NCBI GenBank assembly: GCA_011391855.1
Contig: JAABPT010000040.1
Location: forward strand, 1-8,235
Reading direction: 5' to 3'
DNA length: 8,235 bases
From: Burkholderiales bacterium
GTDB lineage: Bacteria > Pseudomonadota > Gammaproteobacteria > Burkholderiales > Burkholderiaceae_C
Shown: positions 1 through 6,574 of the stretch, piece by piece
Layout: every line of letters starts with the position of its first letter
Numbering within the stretch: position 1 is the stretch's first letter
The notes under the pieces: generated by a model
Told to the model about the DNA's origin: nothing
Seen by the model: only the letters and a program-made list of their open reading frames with translations
Database searches by the model: none
Position numbers and translations under genes: made by a program

Positions 1-320
1 TGCGCCAGCAACGCCACCCACCCCGCAGGCGGACCGAACACGTGCGGCAGCGTACGGCCTTCGAACACCGCCTCACGCACGGCCTCGCACTGCAGTGCCG
101 CGCCGTAAGTGTTGACCATCGCCAGGGTGCCGGCGTCGAGATCGCCGCAAACCTTGAGCTGGTCGAGCGCGCGGTGCCATTTGCCGAGCACGCACAGCAG
201 CTGGAACAGGAACACGCGAAGCCGGGCGTCGCTCGCGTTGGCACGCACCTGCCGTTGCAGGGCGTCGAGCGCGGTGGCGGGGTCGCCGGCGGCGACGAGC
301 GATTCGGCGCTGGGCGTCAT
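1..320 (-). CDS. tagJ: T6SS accessory protein TagJ/ImpE, N-terminal part (cut by window edge)
   Basis: The first 106 codons of an ImpE/TagJ-family protein; the gene continues past position 1. The translation begins MTPSAESLVAAGDPATALDA, followed by the helical LRVFLFQLLCVLGKW segment at about residues 34-48, then a Leu-Asp-Ala-Gly motif and Met-Val-Asn-Thr-Tyr at about 61-71, and Val-Phe-Gly-Pro-Pro-Ala at about 94-99. I recognise this pattern from TagJ of the P. aeruginosa H1 cluster. TagJ is a cytoplasmic accessory protein known to bind the N-terminal helix of the sheath subunit TssB and is thought to influence ClpV-driven sheath recycling. The ATG lies only three bases after the stop of the upstream hcp-like gene and has no strong ribosome binding site (a weak GGCGGA-like stretch overlaps the end of that gene), so translation is probably coupled. 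The family and start are well supported; the C-terminal half cannot be judged. Confidence 0.88.
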   Translation of the reverse strand, partial: MTPSAESLVAAGDPATALDALQRQVRANASDARLRVFLFQLLCVLGKWHRALDQLKVCGDLDAGTLAMVNTYGAALQCEAVREAVFEGRTLPHVFGPPAGWVALLA

Positions 321-323
321 CGC

Positions 324-845
324 TCAGTCCGCCCGCGGCAGCGAATCGGTGAACACCGTGCCGCCCCCACGCCCGCCGCTGGCGCGCTGGGGCCGGTACT
401 CGACCTCGACCTCGGTAAACGCGAACGCCACGGTCTCGCGCGTGCCGCCGCTGTCGTCGGTGGCATGCTGCACCGAAGCCACGCGCGCACCCTTGAGGAT
501 GACGGTGAAGAAGTCCTCCTGCTCGCCGCCGGCGCGCCGCATCGTCAAGCGGGCCTCCTTGACCTCGTCGTTGGTCACCAGCGCCGACATCAGCGCCGTG
601 GTGGCCGCATCGATGTGCTTGTGCACGGTCAGCGCGGTGTACGAACGTCGCGAGGAGGCCTGCGAATGGCCCAGCGCCGAACTCGCCGAGAGCCCCCATT
701 GCCAGGCGGTGACGACGATGTCGTCGACGTGACCGACACTGCTGGCCTCGCCCTTGATCTTGCCCGCACGCTTGGTCTGCACGTGCAAGAACACGTCGGC
801 GGCCGAACCGCCTGGGCTGACTGTGCTGTTGCTCGCCGGCGCCAT
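324..845 (-). CDS. second, divergent Hcp-family T6SS tube protein
   Basis: A 173-residue Hcp1-family protein (Hcp is the ring-forming inner tube and chaperone of T6SS effectors). Family marks are Ala-Asp-Val-Phe-Leu-His-Val at 16-22, Lys-Gly-Glu-Ala at 31-34, the Trp-Gln-Trp-Gly-Leu core at 48-52, Leu-Thr-Met-Arg-Arg-Ala-Gly-Gly at 100-107 followed by Asp-Phe-Phe-Thr-Val at 111-115, and a final beta strand Val-Glu-Val-Glu-Tyr at 146-150. It differs from the neighbouring Hcp: it carries a 15-residue Ser/Pro/Gly-rich leader, a roughly 22-residue Gly/Arg-rich tail after the last strand, and no cysteine. It begins 85 bases after the hcp stop, with a good GGAG site at 851-854 five bases before the ATG, and ends three bases before tagJ. 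It may be an alternative tube subunit, a cargo-specific Hcp or a capping ring; the sequence does not decide. Family confidence is high, distinct role unknown. Confidence 0.88.
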   Translation of the reverse strand: MAPASNSTVSPGGSAADVFLHVQTKRAGKIKGEASSVGHVDDIVVTAWQWGLSASSALGHSQASSRRSYTALTVHKHIDAATTALMSALVTNDEVKEARLTMRRAGGEQEDFFTVILKGARVASVQHATDDSGGTRETVAFAFTEVEVEYRPQRASGGRGGGTVFTDSLPRAD

Positions 846-850
846 CGTGA

Positions 851-854
851 CTCC
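851..854 (-). promoter_or_regulatory. ribosome binding site of the second hcp-like gene
   Basis: GGAG on the minus strand, five bases before the ATG at 845. It fixes the start and shows that this gene is translated from its own site despite the spacer after hcp. Confidence 0.6.
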
Positions 855-888
855 GATCTACGGTTCGGGACCACACCGCGCGCGCGAA

Positions 889-929
889 GGACCGCCATGG
901 GCGGCCCTCCCGGCACGCGCGATACCGGG
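889..929 (-). other. two hairpins between hcp and the second hcp-like gene
   Basis: Read as minus-strand RNA, the spacer after the hcp stop can form two stems in a row. The first is CCCGG/CCGGG (925-929 with 909-913, loop of 11). The second is an eight-pair stem with one G-U pair around a CAU loop (900-907 with 889-896). Neither is followed by a run of U, so they are not textbook intrinsic terminators. By inference they could stabilise the 3' end of processed hcp mRNA or damp read-through, which would allow Hcp to be made in excess of the genes downstream. Confidence 0.45.
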
Positions 930-930
930 A

Positions 931-1410
931 TCAGGTGATCTCGGTGGTCTTGACGTTCCAGCCAAACTTCACCTCGCCGGTCAGGGCGCCCTTGTCGTCC
1001 TGCGCCTTGTACGAAAAGTCGATCGAGCCGTAGCTCATGCCGACGTTCTCGACGATGTCGCCGCCGCTGGAGCCCGAGGGTTGGACCGAAGTGATGTAGA
1101 CCTCCTTCAACGTGACCTTGAGGAAGTCCTTCTGGCCCTCTCCGGCCTTGCGCGAAGTCATCACCACTTCCTTGAAGTGAGCGCCTTGCGCACACTTCTT
1201 GGCCAGGATCGGCGAGGCCTTGTCGTAGGTGTGCATGAAGTTAAGCTCGCCGGGCTCGGCCTTGCCTTTGCCGCTGCCACCGCCGGCGGTGACGTTGGTG
1301 GCGTTGCTCAAGCCCCAGCTCCACGAAAGCACCTGAATCTCGGCCTTGTGGTCCTTGTGGGTGGCTTCGCCTTCGACGCCGTCGAATTTGATATGGGTGT
1401 CGATTGCCAT
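931..1410 (-). CDS. hcp: T6SS inner-tube protein Hcp
   Basis: A 159-residue Hcp, the hexameric ring protein that stacks into the T6SS inner tube and is expelled on sheath contraction. Landmarks are the start MAIDTHIKFDGVEGEA, then Leu-Ser-Trp-Ser-Trp-Gly at 28-33, a Gly/Lys-rich loop Gly-Gly-Gly-Ser-Gly-Lys-Gly-Lys at 43-50, His-Thr-Tyr-Asp-Lys-Ala-Ser-Pro at 60-67, Lys-Lys-Cys-Ala at 71-74, and Thr-Ser-Arg-Lys-Ala-Gly at 85-90 followed by Asp-Phe-Leu at 95-97. The length is typical of the family, there is no signal peptide (Hcp is exported by the T6SS itself), and no C-terminal effector domain is fused. The start has a clear AGGAG site nine bases upstream (1420-1424). It lies 81 bases after tssC, in the position that hcp1 occupies in the P. 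aeruginosa H1 cluster. Confidence 0.97.
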   Translation of the reverse strand: MAIDTHIKFDGVEGEATHKDHKAEIQVLSWSWGLSNATNVTAGGGSGKGKAEPGELNFMHTYDKASPILAKKCAQGAHFKEVVMTSRKAGEGQKDFLKVTLKEVYITSVQPSGSSGGDIVENVGMSYGSIDFSYKAQDDKGALTGEVKFGWNVKTTEIT

Positions 1411-1419
1411 GATGGAATT

Positions 1420-1424
1420 CTCCT
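1420..1424 (-). promoter_or_regulatory. strong ribosome binding site of hcp
   Basis: AGGAG on the minus strand, nine bases before the hcp ATG at 1410. It is the best match to the consensus in the operon, consistent with Hcp being needed in large amounts. Confidence 0.65.
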
Positions 1425-1491
1425 GAGAGGTCTGAAGGGTTCCGAGGGGGGAGTCGCTGTCGACGCGGGGTCAGTCGGGAAACAGGGTGGC

Positions 1492-2985
1492 CTACTTCTT
1501 CTGTGAAGGCAGCTTGGACACCAGGCGCAGCGACACCGTCAGCCCCTCGAGCTGGTAGTGCGGCCGCAGGAAAAACTTCGACGTGTAGTAGCCGGGGTTG
1601 CCCGCCACCTCCTCGACCACCACTTCGGCGGCGGCCAGGGGCTTCTGCGCCTTGACGACGTCCGACGAGTTCGCCGGGTCGCCGTCGACGTAGTTCATGA
1701 TCCAGTTGTTGAGGTACTTCTCCATCGCCGCCCGTTCCTTGAACGAGCCGATCTTGTCGCGCACGATGCACTTCAGGTAGTGGGCGAAGCGGCAGCACGC
1801 GAACATGTACTGCAGGCGCGCGGCCAGGTTGGCATTGGCAGTGGCGTCGGGGTCGTCGTACTCGAAGGGCTTTTGCAGCGACTGCGCGCCGATGAAGGCC
1901 GCGAAGTCGCTGTTCTTGCGATGCAGCAGCGGCATGAAGCCGTTCTTGGCCAGTTCTGCCTCGCGGCGGTCACCAATCGCGATCTCGGTCGGGCACTTCA
2001 TGTCGACGCCGCCGTCGTCGGTCGGGAAGGTGTGAACGGGCAGACCTTCGACGCCGCCGCCGCTCTCGACACCGCGGATGCTGGTGCACCAGCCGTAGAG
2101 CTTGAACGAGCGGTTGATATTGGCCGCCATCGCGTAGGCCGAGTTGGACCACGTGTACCTGCTGTGGTCGCCGCCGCCGGTCTCTTCCTCGAAGTTGAAG
2201 GCCTCGACCGGGTTCGTCTTCGCGCCGTACGGCAACCGCGACAGGAAGCGCGGCATCGCGAGCCCCATGTAGCGCGCGTCCTCCGACTCGCGCAGCGAAC
2301 GCCACGCCGCGTACTCGGGGGTCGTGAAGATCTTCGTCAGGTCACGCGGGTTGGCCAGCTCCTGCCACGAATTCATCTGCAACAGGCTCGGCGCTGCCCC
2401 GGCAATGAACGGCGCAAGCGCCGCGGCGGCAATCTTCGACAACTCGCCGAGCATTTCGACGTCAGGCGGCGTGTGGTCGAAGTAGTAGTCGCCGACCAAG
2501 CAGCCAAACGGGAAGCCGCCGAACATGTCGTACTCTTCGTTGTAGATCTTCTTGAACAGCGGGCTCTGGTCCCAGGCCGTGCCCTTGTAGCGCTTGAGCG
2601 CCTTCGCAACCTCGTTCTTCGAGATGTTGAGCACGCGGATCTTCAGCATCTCGTCGGTTTCAGTGTTGTTGACGAGGTAGTGAAGGCCGCGCCATGCGCT
2701 TTCGAGCTGCTGGAAGTCCGAGTGGTGAAGGATCGCGTTGACCTGCTCGGAGAGCTTGCGGTCGAGCTCGGCGATCATCGACTCGATCGAGGCCAGCACG
2801 TCCGCCCCAATCAGCTGCGCCCGCGACAGCGCCTGCTGCGCCAGCGTGAGCACGGCCTGCTCGACTGCACTGCGTGCCTCGTCGCTCTTGGGCTTGAACT
2901 CCTTGTTCAGCAGCGAGACGAACTCGTTGCCCTCGAAGGTGACACCTTGCAGGGCGGCTGCAGCTTGGGGGGAGACGTCGGCCAT
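1492..2985 (-). CDS. tssC: T6SS contractile sheath large subunit TssC
   Basis: A 497-residue TssC (also ImpC/EvpB/VipB), the large sheath protein that pairs with TssB and polymerises around the Hcp tube. Family marks are Glu-Ser-Ala-Trp-Arg-Gly-Leu-His-Tyr-Leu-Val at about 95-105, the Lys-Ile-Arg-Val-Leu-Asn segment at 115-120, the hallmark Phe-Gly-Gly-Phe-Pro-Phe-Gly-Cys-Leu-Val-Gly-Asp-Tyr at about 155-167, and the closing Phe-Phe-Leu-Arg-Pro-His-Tyr-Gln-Leu-Glu-Gly-Leu near residues 470-481. The N-terminal region (about 10-30) corresponds to the segment that in other systems forms the ClpV-binding helix exposed after contraction. The length is normal for the family. It follows tssB by 53 bases; only weak purine content precedes the ATG, so ribosome loading may depend on tssB translation. 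Confidence 0.97.
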   Translation of the reverse strand: MADVSPQAAAALQGVTFEGNEFVSLLNKEFKPKSDEARSAVEQAVLTLAQQALSRAQLIGADVLASIESMIAELDRKLSEQVNAILHHSDFQQLESAWRGLHYLVNNTETDEMLKIRVLNISKNEVAKALKRYKGTAWDQSPLFKKIYNEEYDMFGGFPFGCLVGDYYFDHTPPDVEMLGELSKIAAAALAPFIAGAAPSLLQMNSWQELANPRDLTKIFTTPEYAAWRSLRESEDARYMGLAMPRFLSRLPYGAKTNPVEAFNFEEETGGGDHSRYTWSNSAYAMAANINRSFKLYGWCTSIRGVESGGGVEGLPVHTFPTDDGGVDMKCPTEIAIGDRREAELAKNGFMPLLHRKNSDFAAFIGAQSLQKPFEYDDPDATANANLAARLQYMFACCRFAHYLKCIVRDKIGSFKERAAMEKYLNNWIMNYVDGDPANSSDVVKAQKPLAAAEVVVEEVAGNPGYYTSKFFLRPHYQLEGLTVSLRLVSKLPSQKK

Positions 2986-3038
2986 GGCGTTGGTTTCTAG
3001 GTGGACTGTCGAGATTCTGGGACGGGTCGGTCAGCGGC

Positions 3039-3569
3039 TCACTGGCCCTCGCCGGCGGCCGGCGGGGGCGGCTCGGCCGACTTCGCCTTGACAGCGGCAA
3101 GCGACTTCAGCAGCGCTTCGTCCTTGACCACCTTGGCGATCAGTTCTTCGGCGCCGGTCTTGCCGTCCATGTAGGTGATGAGGTTGGCCAACTGCTGGCG
3201 AGCCTCGAGCAGTTGCTTCAGCCCCTCCACCTTGGCGGCCACGGCCGCCGGCGAGAAGTCATCCATGCTCTCGAACGTGATGTCGACCGCGATGTTGCCT
3301 TCCCCAGTCAGGGTGTTGGGCACCTGGAACGCGACACGGGGCTTCATCGACTTCATCCGGGCGTCGAAGTTGTCGACGTCGATTTCGAGGAACTTGCGGT
3401 CGGCCACGGGGGCGAGCGGCTCGCTCGGCTTGCCCGACAGGTCAGACATCACGCCCATCACGAACGGCAGCTGCACCTTTTTTTCAGCACCGTAGAGTTC
3501 GACGTCGTATTCGATCTGCACCCGCGGTGCGCGGTTGCGGGCAATGAACTTCTGGCTGCTGGTGGCCAT
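3039..3569 (-). CDS. tssB: T6SS contractile sheath small subunit TssB
   Basis: A 176-residue TssB (ImpB/VipA), the small sheath subunit that interlocks with TssC. The N-terminal segment SSQKFIARNRAPRV followed by Glu-Tyr-Asp-Val-Glu-Leu-Tyr-Gly-Ala-Glu-Lys-Lys (residues 4-31) and Leu-Pro-Phe-Val-Met-Gly-Val-Met-Ser-Asp-Leu-Ser-Gly (34-46) closely resembles TssB1 of the P. aeruginosa H1 system. Asp-Arg-Lys-Phe-Leu-Glu-Ile-Asp at 57-64 and Asp-Asn-Phe-Asp at 66-69 also fit the family. The last dozen or so residues are a Pro/Ala-rich tail (Glu-Pro-Pro-Pro-Pro-Ala-Ala) not expected in the sheath core. A GAGGA site ends seven bases before the ATG. The gene lies 39 bases after tssA and 53 before tssC. 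The N-terminal helix is the known docking site of TagJ, whose gene is also in this operon. Confidence 0.97.
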   Translation of the reverse strand: MATSSQKFIARNRAPRVQIEYDVELYGAEKKVQLPFVMGVMSDLSGKPSEPLAPVADRKFLEIDVDNFDARMKSMKPRVAFQVPNTLTGEGNIAVDITFESMDDFSPAAVAAKVEGLKQLLEARQQLANLITYMDGKTGAEELIAKVVKDEALLKSLAAVKAKSAEPPPPAAGEGQ

Positions 3570-3576
3570 GGCTTTT

Positions 3577-3581
3577 TCCTC
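3577..3581 (-). promoter_or_regulatory. ribosome binding site of tssB
   Basis: GAGGA on the minus strand, seven bases before the tssB ATG at 3569. It fixes the start codon. Confidence 0.55.
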
Positions 3582-3608
3582 TGGGGTCGGGTTCGTTGCT
3601 CGGGTCCG

Positions 3609-4610
3609 TCAGGTCTGGCTATTCAGCCCCGCCAGCCGCTCCACCTGGCTCACGCCGTCGGGGGCCACGTCGCGGATGATGTCCATAAAGGACATGTTGA
3701 TCAAGCGCTGTGCCCGCCGGATAAGCAGCGGTGCCGGGTTGCTGGGCTCATTGTGCTCAATCCAGGCGCAAATGCGCTCGAGTTCGCGCACCGCGTCCGC
3801 CCGATTGAGGACGGCACCGGCCGCCGGCGCCGCTGAAGCCGACGCAGCGGGGCCGTCGACGACCGGCGCCGCGCCGCCGCGGCACCGCGCGACGGCGTCC
3901 GTCACCAACTTCAGCAGGCCCAGGAGTGCCGACGCATCGGGGACCCGGTCCGTCGGCAGGCGCTGCTCGAGCGTGGCAACGACGGCCCGGCCGCAGTCGT
4001 GCGCCGTGCGTGCGTCATCGGCCACCTGCGGGTTCGCCGTCAGCAGGCTGTCGAGCGCCTGCAGGACGCCAGCTTCGGTCGGCACGATCTCGCCCGGCTC
4101 GGGGTCGGCACGACCGAGGCCGACTTCGAGGTCGCGCACCGTCAGGCCGCCGCGCACGGATGCCAGGGTGGCCGAACGCAAGTCGGCCAGCCCGGCAGCG
4201 GTTGCCAACAGGGGTGCGATGGCGCTCAGCCGCATCGTCGGATCGTCGTTGTCGGCGGCGTCGAGTTGTGGATGCACCGTGGCCCAGTGCCGCTCGAGCA
4301 AGCCACTCACCAGCGCGAGCCCCTGTGCCGCCCCCGCCAAGCCGTGCACCCGGGCACCGCCGCGCACGAGCCAAACACCGAGCCGCAGGTCGCGCGCACG
4401 CTGCGCGAGCTGCAACGCCAGGTCGACGACCGTGGGCCAGTCGGGCGGCTCGGATGGGTAGGTCTTCTCGCCGTACTGGACTTCGGGCTTTCCCGCGCCA
4501 GCGCGCTCCAGCGCCAGGAACTGTGGGTCGTAGGCGAGGTCGTCGCCACTGGGCCGCGTGTCCGACAGCTGGCTCAGCAGAGATTCGAGATCGATCTGGA
4601 AAGCCGGCAT
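3609..4610 (-). CDS. tssA: T6SS baseplate/tail-assembly protein TssA
   Basis: A 333-residue TssA (ImpA). The N-terminal ImpA domain (about residues 6-125) shows Ser-Gly-Asp-Asp-Leu-Ala-Tyr-Asp-Pro at 21-29, Pro-Pro-Asp-Trp at 55-58 and the His-Trp-Ala-Thr-Val-His-Pro-Gln-Leu-Asp motif at 108-117. An Ala-rich linker (about 246-268) leads to a short C-terminal domain with Asn-Pro-Ala-Pro-Leu-Leu-Ile-Arg-Arg-Ala at 291-300 and a Phe-Met-Asp-Ile-Ile-Arg-Asp-Val-Ala-Pro-Asp ending at 318. This is the short TssA class, like P. aeruginosa TssA1, which acts at the baseplate and coordinates Hcp tube and sheath extension. It is the first T6SS gene of the operon. The ATG is preceded by pyrimidines (TCCTCTCCCT) and no Shine-Dalgarno match; a TGA in the same frame 15 bases upstream rules out an earlier start, so initiation is unusual or weak. 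Confidence 0.95.
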   Translation of the reverse strand: MPAFQIDLESLLSQLSDTRPSGDDLAYDPQFLALERAGAGKPEVQYGEKTYPSEPPDWPTVVDLALQLAQRARDLRLGVWLVRGGARVHGLAGAAQGLALVSGLLERHWATVHPQLDAADNDDPTMRLSAIAPLLATAAGLADLRSATLASVRGGLTVRDLEVGLGRADPEPGEIVPTEAGVLQALDSLLTANPQVADDARTAHDCGRAVVATLEQRLPTDRVPDASALLGLLKLVTDAVARCRGGAAPVVDGPAASASAAPAAGAVLNRADAVRELERICAWIEHNEPSNPAPLLIRRAQRLINMSFMDIIRDVAPDGVSQVERLAGLNSQT

Positions 4611-4641
4611 AGGGAGAGGACTCGGTCACGGGAAGCCAGAT

Positions 4642-4673
4642 CCGACATAACCTTCACTCTAGAAGCCTGTCGG
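4642..4673. repeat. inverted repeat ahead of tssA (CCGACA/TGTCGG)
   Basis: Perfect six-base arms CCGACA (4642-4647) and TGTCGG (4668-4673) enclose a second nested pair, CTTC (4652-4655) and GAAG (4662-4665). It lies 32-63 bases upstream of the tssA start. There is no T run on either side, so an intrinsic terminator is unlikely. It could be a regulator's binding site or a leader-RNA hairpin; the sequence alone does not choose. Confidence 0.5.
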
Positions 4674-4674
4674 G

Positions 4675-4710
4675 CCAGGGGCAGTGGTCGAAAGTCATCT
4701 TCGCCCCTGG
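4675..4710. repeat. inverted repeat between the kinase gene and tssA (CCAGGGGC/GCCCCTGG)
   Basis: Perfect eight-base arms CCAGGGGC (4675-4682) and GCCCCTGG (4703-4710) with a 20-base interior that contains a further CGAA/TTCG pair. It starts two bases from the neighbouring CCGACA/TGTCGG repeat, so the two fill most of the spacer between the kinase stop (4744) and tssA (4610). There is no U run after it in the transcribed direction. Candidate roles are an attenuator that separates kinase from T6SS transcription, or an operator. Confidence 0.5.
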
Positions 4711-4743
4711 CTCTGCGTTGGCCCGGCCCTTCAAACTTGGGGG

Positions 4744-6531
4744 TCAGCCCAGCACCGACCGCAACACTTCGAACAATCGGCGTGGTTGCACGGGCTTGAA
4801 CAGGACCGGATCGCCGCCGGCGGCGACGCGGCTCACCTCGTCGCGCGAGGTCTCGCCCGTCACCAGCACCGCGGGGACGTCGCGCCCGCACAAGCGGCGG
4901 ATGTTGTCGATGACTTCTGCGCCGTCCGGGCCGTCACCCAGGTGCAGGTCGCTCAGCACGAGGTCGACGTGGCCTTCGAGCGAAGCGACGGCGAGTTCGG
5001 CCTGCGGCCCGTCGGCCGCCGTCATCACGTGGTAGCCCCACTCCTGCAGCAGCGCCCTCAGGCCCTCGCGAATCGCCTCCTCGTCGTCGACAACGAGCAC
5101 CATGCGTGGCGTCTGAATAGTCATCGGAAGCGTGTCCGCAGGCGCCAGGTCATCCTGGAGGTCGGGCAGCCCGCCAATGGCCACGCCCACCCGGAACATC
5201 GTGCCTCGACCCGGCGTGGAGTGCACCTCGAGCCGGTGGCCAAGCAGCTTCGCCAGCCGCTTGACGATGGCCAGACCCATGCCCAGGCCGCGGCTTCGCT
5301 CCCGGTCGGTACGGCCCACCTGGTAGAACTCGTCGAAGATATGAGGCAAATCGTGAGCGGCGATGCCGCAGCCCGTGTCCCAGATCTCTATATTCACGGC
5401 GTGCTCGGTGCTGCGCGCCACGACGACGATGCCACCGCGACTCGTGTATTTGATGGCGTTCTGCACCAGGTTGCCGACGATGCGCTCGAGCAACTGCGGG
5501 TCGCTGGTGATCGACTTGCCGCCCGGTGAGAAGCGAAGGCCGAGCCCGGCGAACTCTGCCTGACCGGCGTACAGCATATGCAGCCGGCGGAACGTGTCGC
5601 GCAGAGGAAAGGTCTGCAAACGCGGCACGAGCGCGCCGCCGTCTAGACGCGAAATGTCGAGCAGGGCGTTGAACGAACGTTCGAGCCCATCGATCGCCTG
5701 CATCATGTTGCGTGCGAGCGACTCGTCGGGCGAGTGCTGCAGCCGCCTCTGGAGAGTCGCTGCGAACAAGCCCAGGGCGTGGACCGGTTGGCGCAGGTCG
5801 TGGCTTGCAATGGCCAGGAACCTGTTCTTGTCCTCGTCGATACGGTGCGCTTCGTCGAGTTTGCGCTCGACGTTGAGCGAGTGTTCGTTCTGCTGCAGCA
5901 GCTCGACTTTCCCTCGCTTCCAGCTGCCAGACGCGCGCCATGAAAACGCCGCCGTCGCCAGGCTCAGGACGGCACCAACCAGCGACCAGCCGGAGCCCAG
6001 CCCGGCAATGGCACTGCATGCGGCCAGCGGCACCAGCGCAAATACCATGGCCACGACTCGAACCGGAGTCACTGCACTCGCCGCCAGAATGGCCAAGCCG
6101 CTCGCGAGCAACGCCGACAGCACCCGCAGTTCGGCAGGTGCCAACCACGCAGGCAGAGCGGCCAGCAGCGACGCACCCGTCGCGACGGCGGCCAGCCGTG
6201 CGTGTGTCGAGCGTTCTGGGCGGCGCGCGAGCCAGCCCATGGTTGCCGCGACGGCCGTCATGCCGAAGCTCCATGTCAAGACCCATGCCGAAAGCGGATG
6301 GCCAGAGCCCAGGGCCACCAGCGGCACCTGCACGAACCACATTCCGCTGACATACCAGAGTTGCCGCGCCGCCTCTTGCGCCGCAACATCAAGAACGCGC
6401 CGATCCAGAGCCTGGAGTTCGGCGTGCAGCGCGACCTCAGCAGGTTTGTCGGACTCCCGGAAGCGTCCCTCGACCGCGACGAATTGCAGATGAGGTGCCG
6501 GTGTCGAGGCGGCGGTCGGCACCTCGCTCAT
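4744..6531 (-). CDS. membrane-bound hybrid sensor histidine kinase with C-terminal receiver domain
   Basis: A 595-residue hybrid kinase. An N-terminal cytoplasmic stretch of about 60 residues is followed by five or six hydrophobic segments between about 60 and 197, with no recognisable extracytoplasmic ligand domain, so any signal is probably sensed in or near the membrane. A short charged linker (about 205-235) leads to the HisKA domain with phospho-acceptor His244 in Ile-Ala-Ser-His-Asp-Leu-Arg-Gln-Pro. The ATPase domain has N-box Asn354/Asn358, G1 box Asp-Thr-Gly-Cys-Gly-Ile (385-390) and G2 box Gly-Leu-Gly-Met-Gly-Leu (415-420). The receiver domain (about 476-594) has Asp482/Asp483, phospho-acceptor Asp528, Thr558 and Lys579, all intact. 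The H-box type (ASHDLRQPVHALGLF) resembles NahK/ErcS'-like hybrid kinases. It lies 43 bases after the response regulator gene and 133 before tssA, all on one strand. The ligand and the target genes are unknown. The start has only a weak AGG site. Confidence 0.93.
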   Translation of the reverse strand: MSEVPTAASTPAPHLQFVAVEGRFRESDKPAEVALHAELQALDRRVLDVAAQEAARQLWYVSGMWFVQVPLVALGSGHPLSAWVLTWSFGMTAVAATMGWLARRPERSTHARLAAVATGASLLAALPAWLAPAELRVLSALLASGLAILAASAVTPVRVVAMVFALVPLAACSAIAGLGSGWSLVGAVLSLATAAFSWRASGSWKRGKVELLQQNEHSLNVERKLDEAHRIDEDKNRFLAIASHDLRQPVHALGLFAATLQRRLQHSPDESLARNMMQAIDGLERSFNALLDISRLDGGALVPRLQTFPLRDTFRRLHMLYAGQAEFAGLGLRFSPGGKSITSDPQLLERIVGNLVQNAIKYTSRGGIVVVARSTEHAVNIEIWDTGCGIAAHDLPHIFDEFYQVGRTDRERSRGLGMGLAIVKRLAKLLGHRLEVHSTPGRGTMFRVGVAIGGLPDLQDDLAPADTLPMTIQTPRMVLVVDDEEAIREGLRALLQEWGYHVMTAADGPQAELAVASLEGHVDLVLSDLHLGDGPDGAEVIDNIRRLCGRDVPAVLVTGETSRDEVSRVAAGGDPVLFKPVQPRRLFEVLRSVLG

Positions 6532-6574
6532 CGGGCCTGACGCGGCGCTAACGCCATGCGGGTGATCCCGGAGA

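Noticed and set aside
42..938. Long plus-strand open frame across the tagJ, second hcp and hcp region
   Set aside because: It is antisense to three genes with clear family motifs; its Arg/His/Gly-rich translation is typical of the reverse strand of GC-rich coding DNA.
1558..3000. 480-codon plus-strand open frame antisense to tssC
   Set aside because: It mirrors the whole of tssC, has an Arg/Val/Leu-rich composition and shows no recognisable domain.
4015..4629. Minus-strand frame starting GTG at 4629, overlapping tssA
   Set aside because: The tssA frame contains the ImpA N- and C-terminal motifs; this alternative is low-complexity Arg/Ala-rich sequence.
5100..5125. Internal ATG at kinase residue 470 as a start for a free receiver domain
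   Set aside because: There is no clear ribosome site before it, and hybrid kinases of this layout normally carry the receiver fused; no evidence for a separate product.
5150..6340. 396-codon minus-strand open frame inside the kinase gene
   Set aside because: It overlaps the kinase in another frame; the kinase frame holds all H, N and G boxes, while this one is Arg/Ala-rich without motifs.
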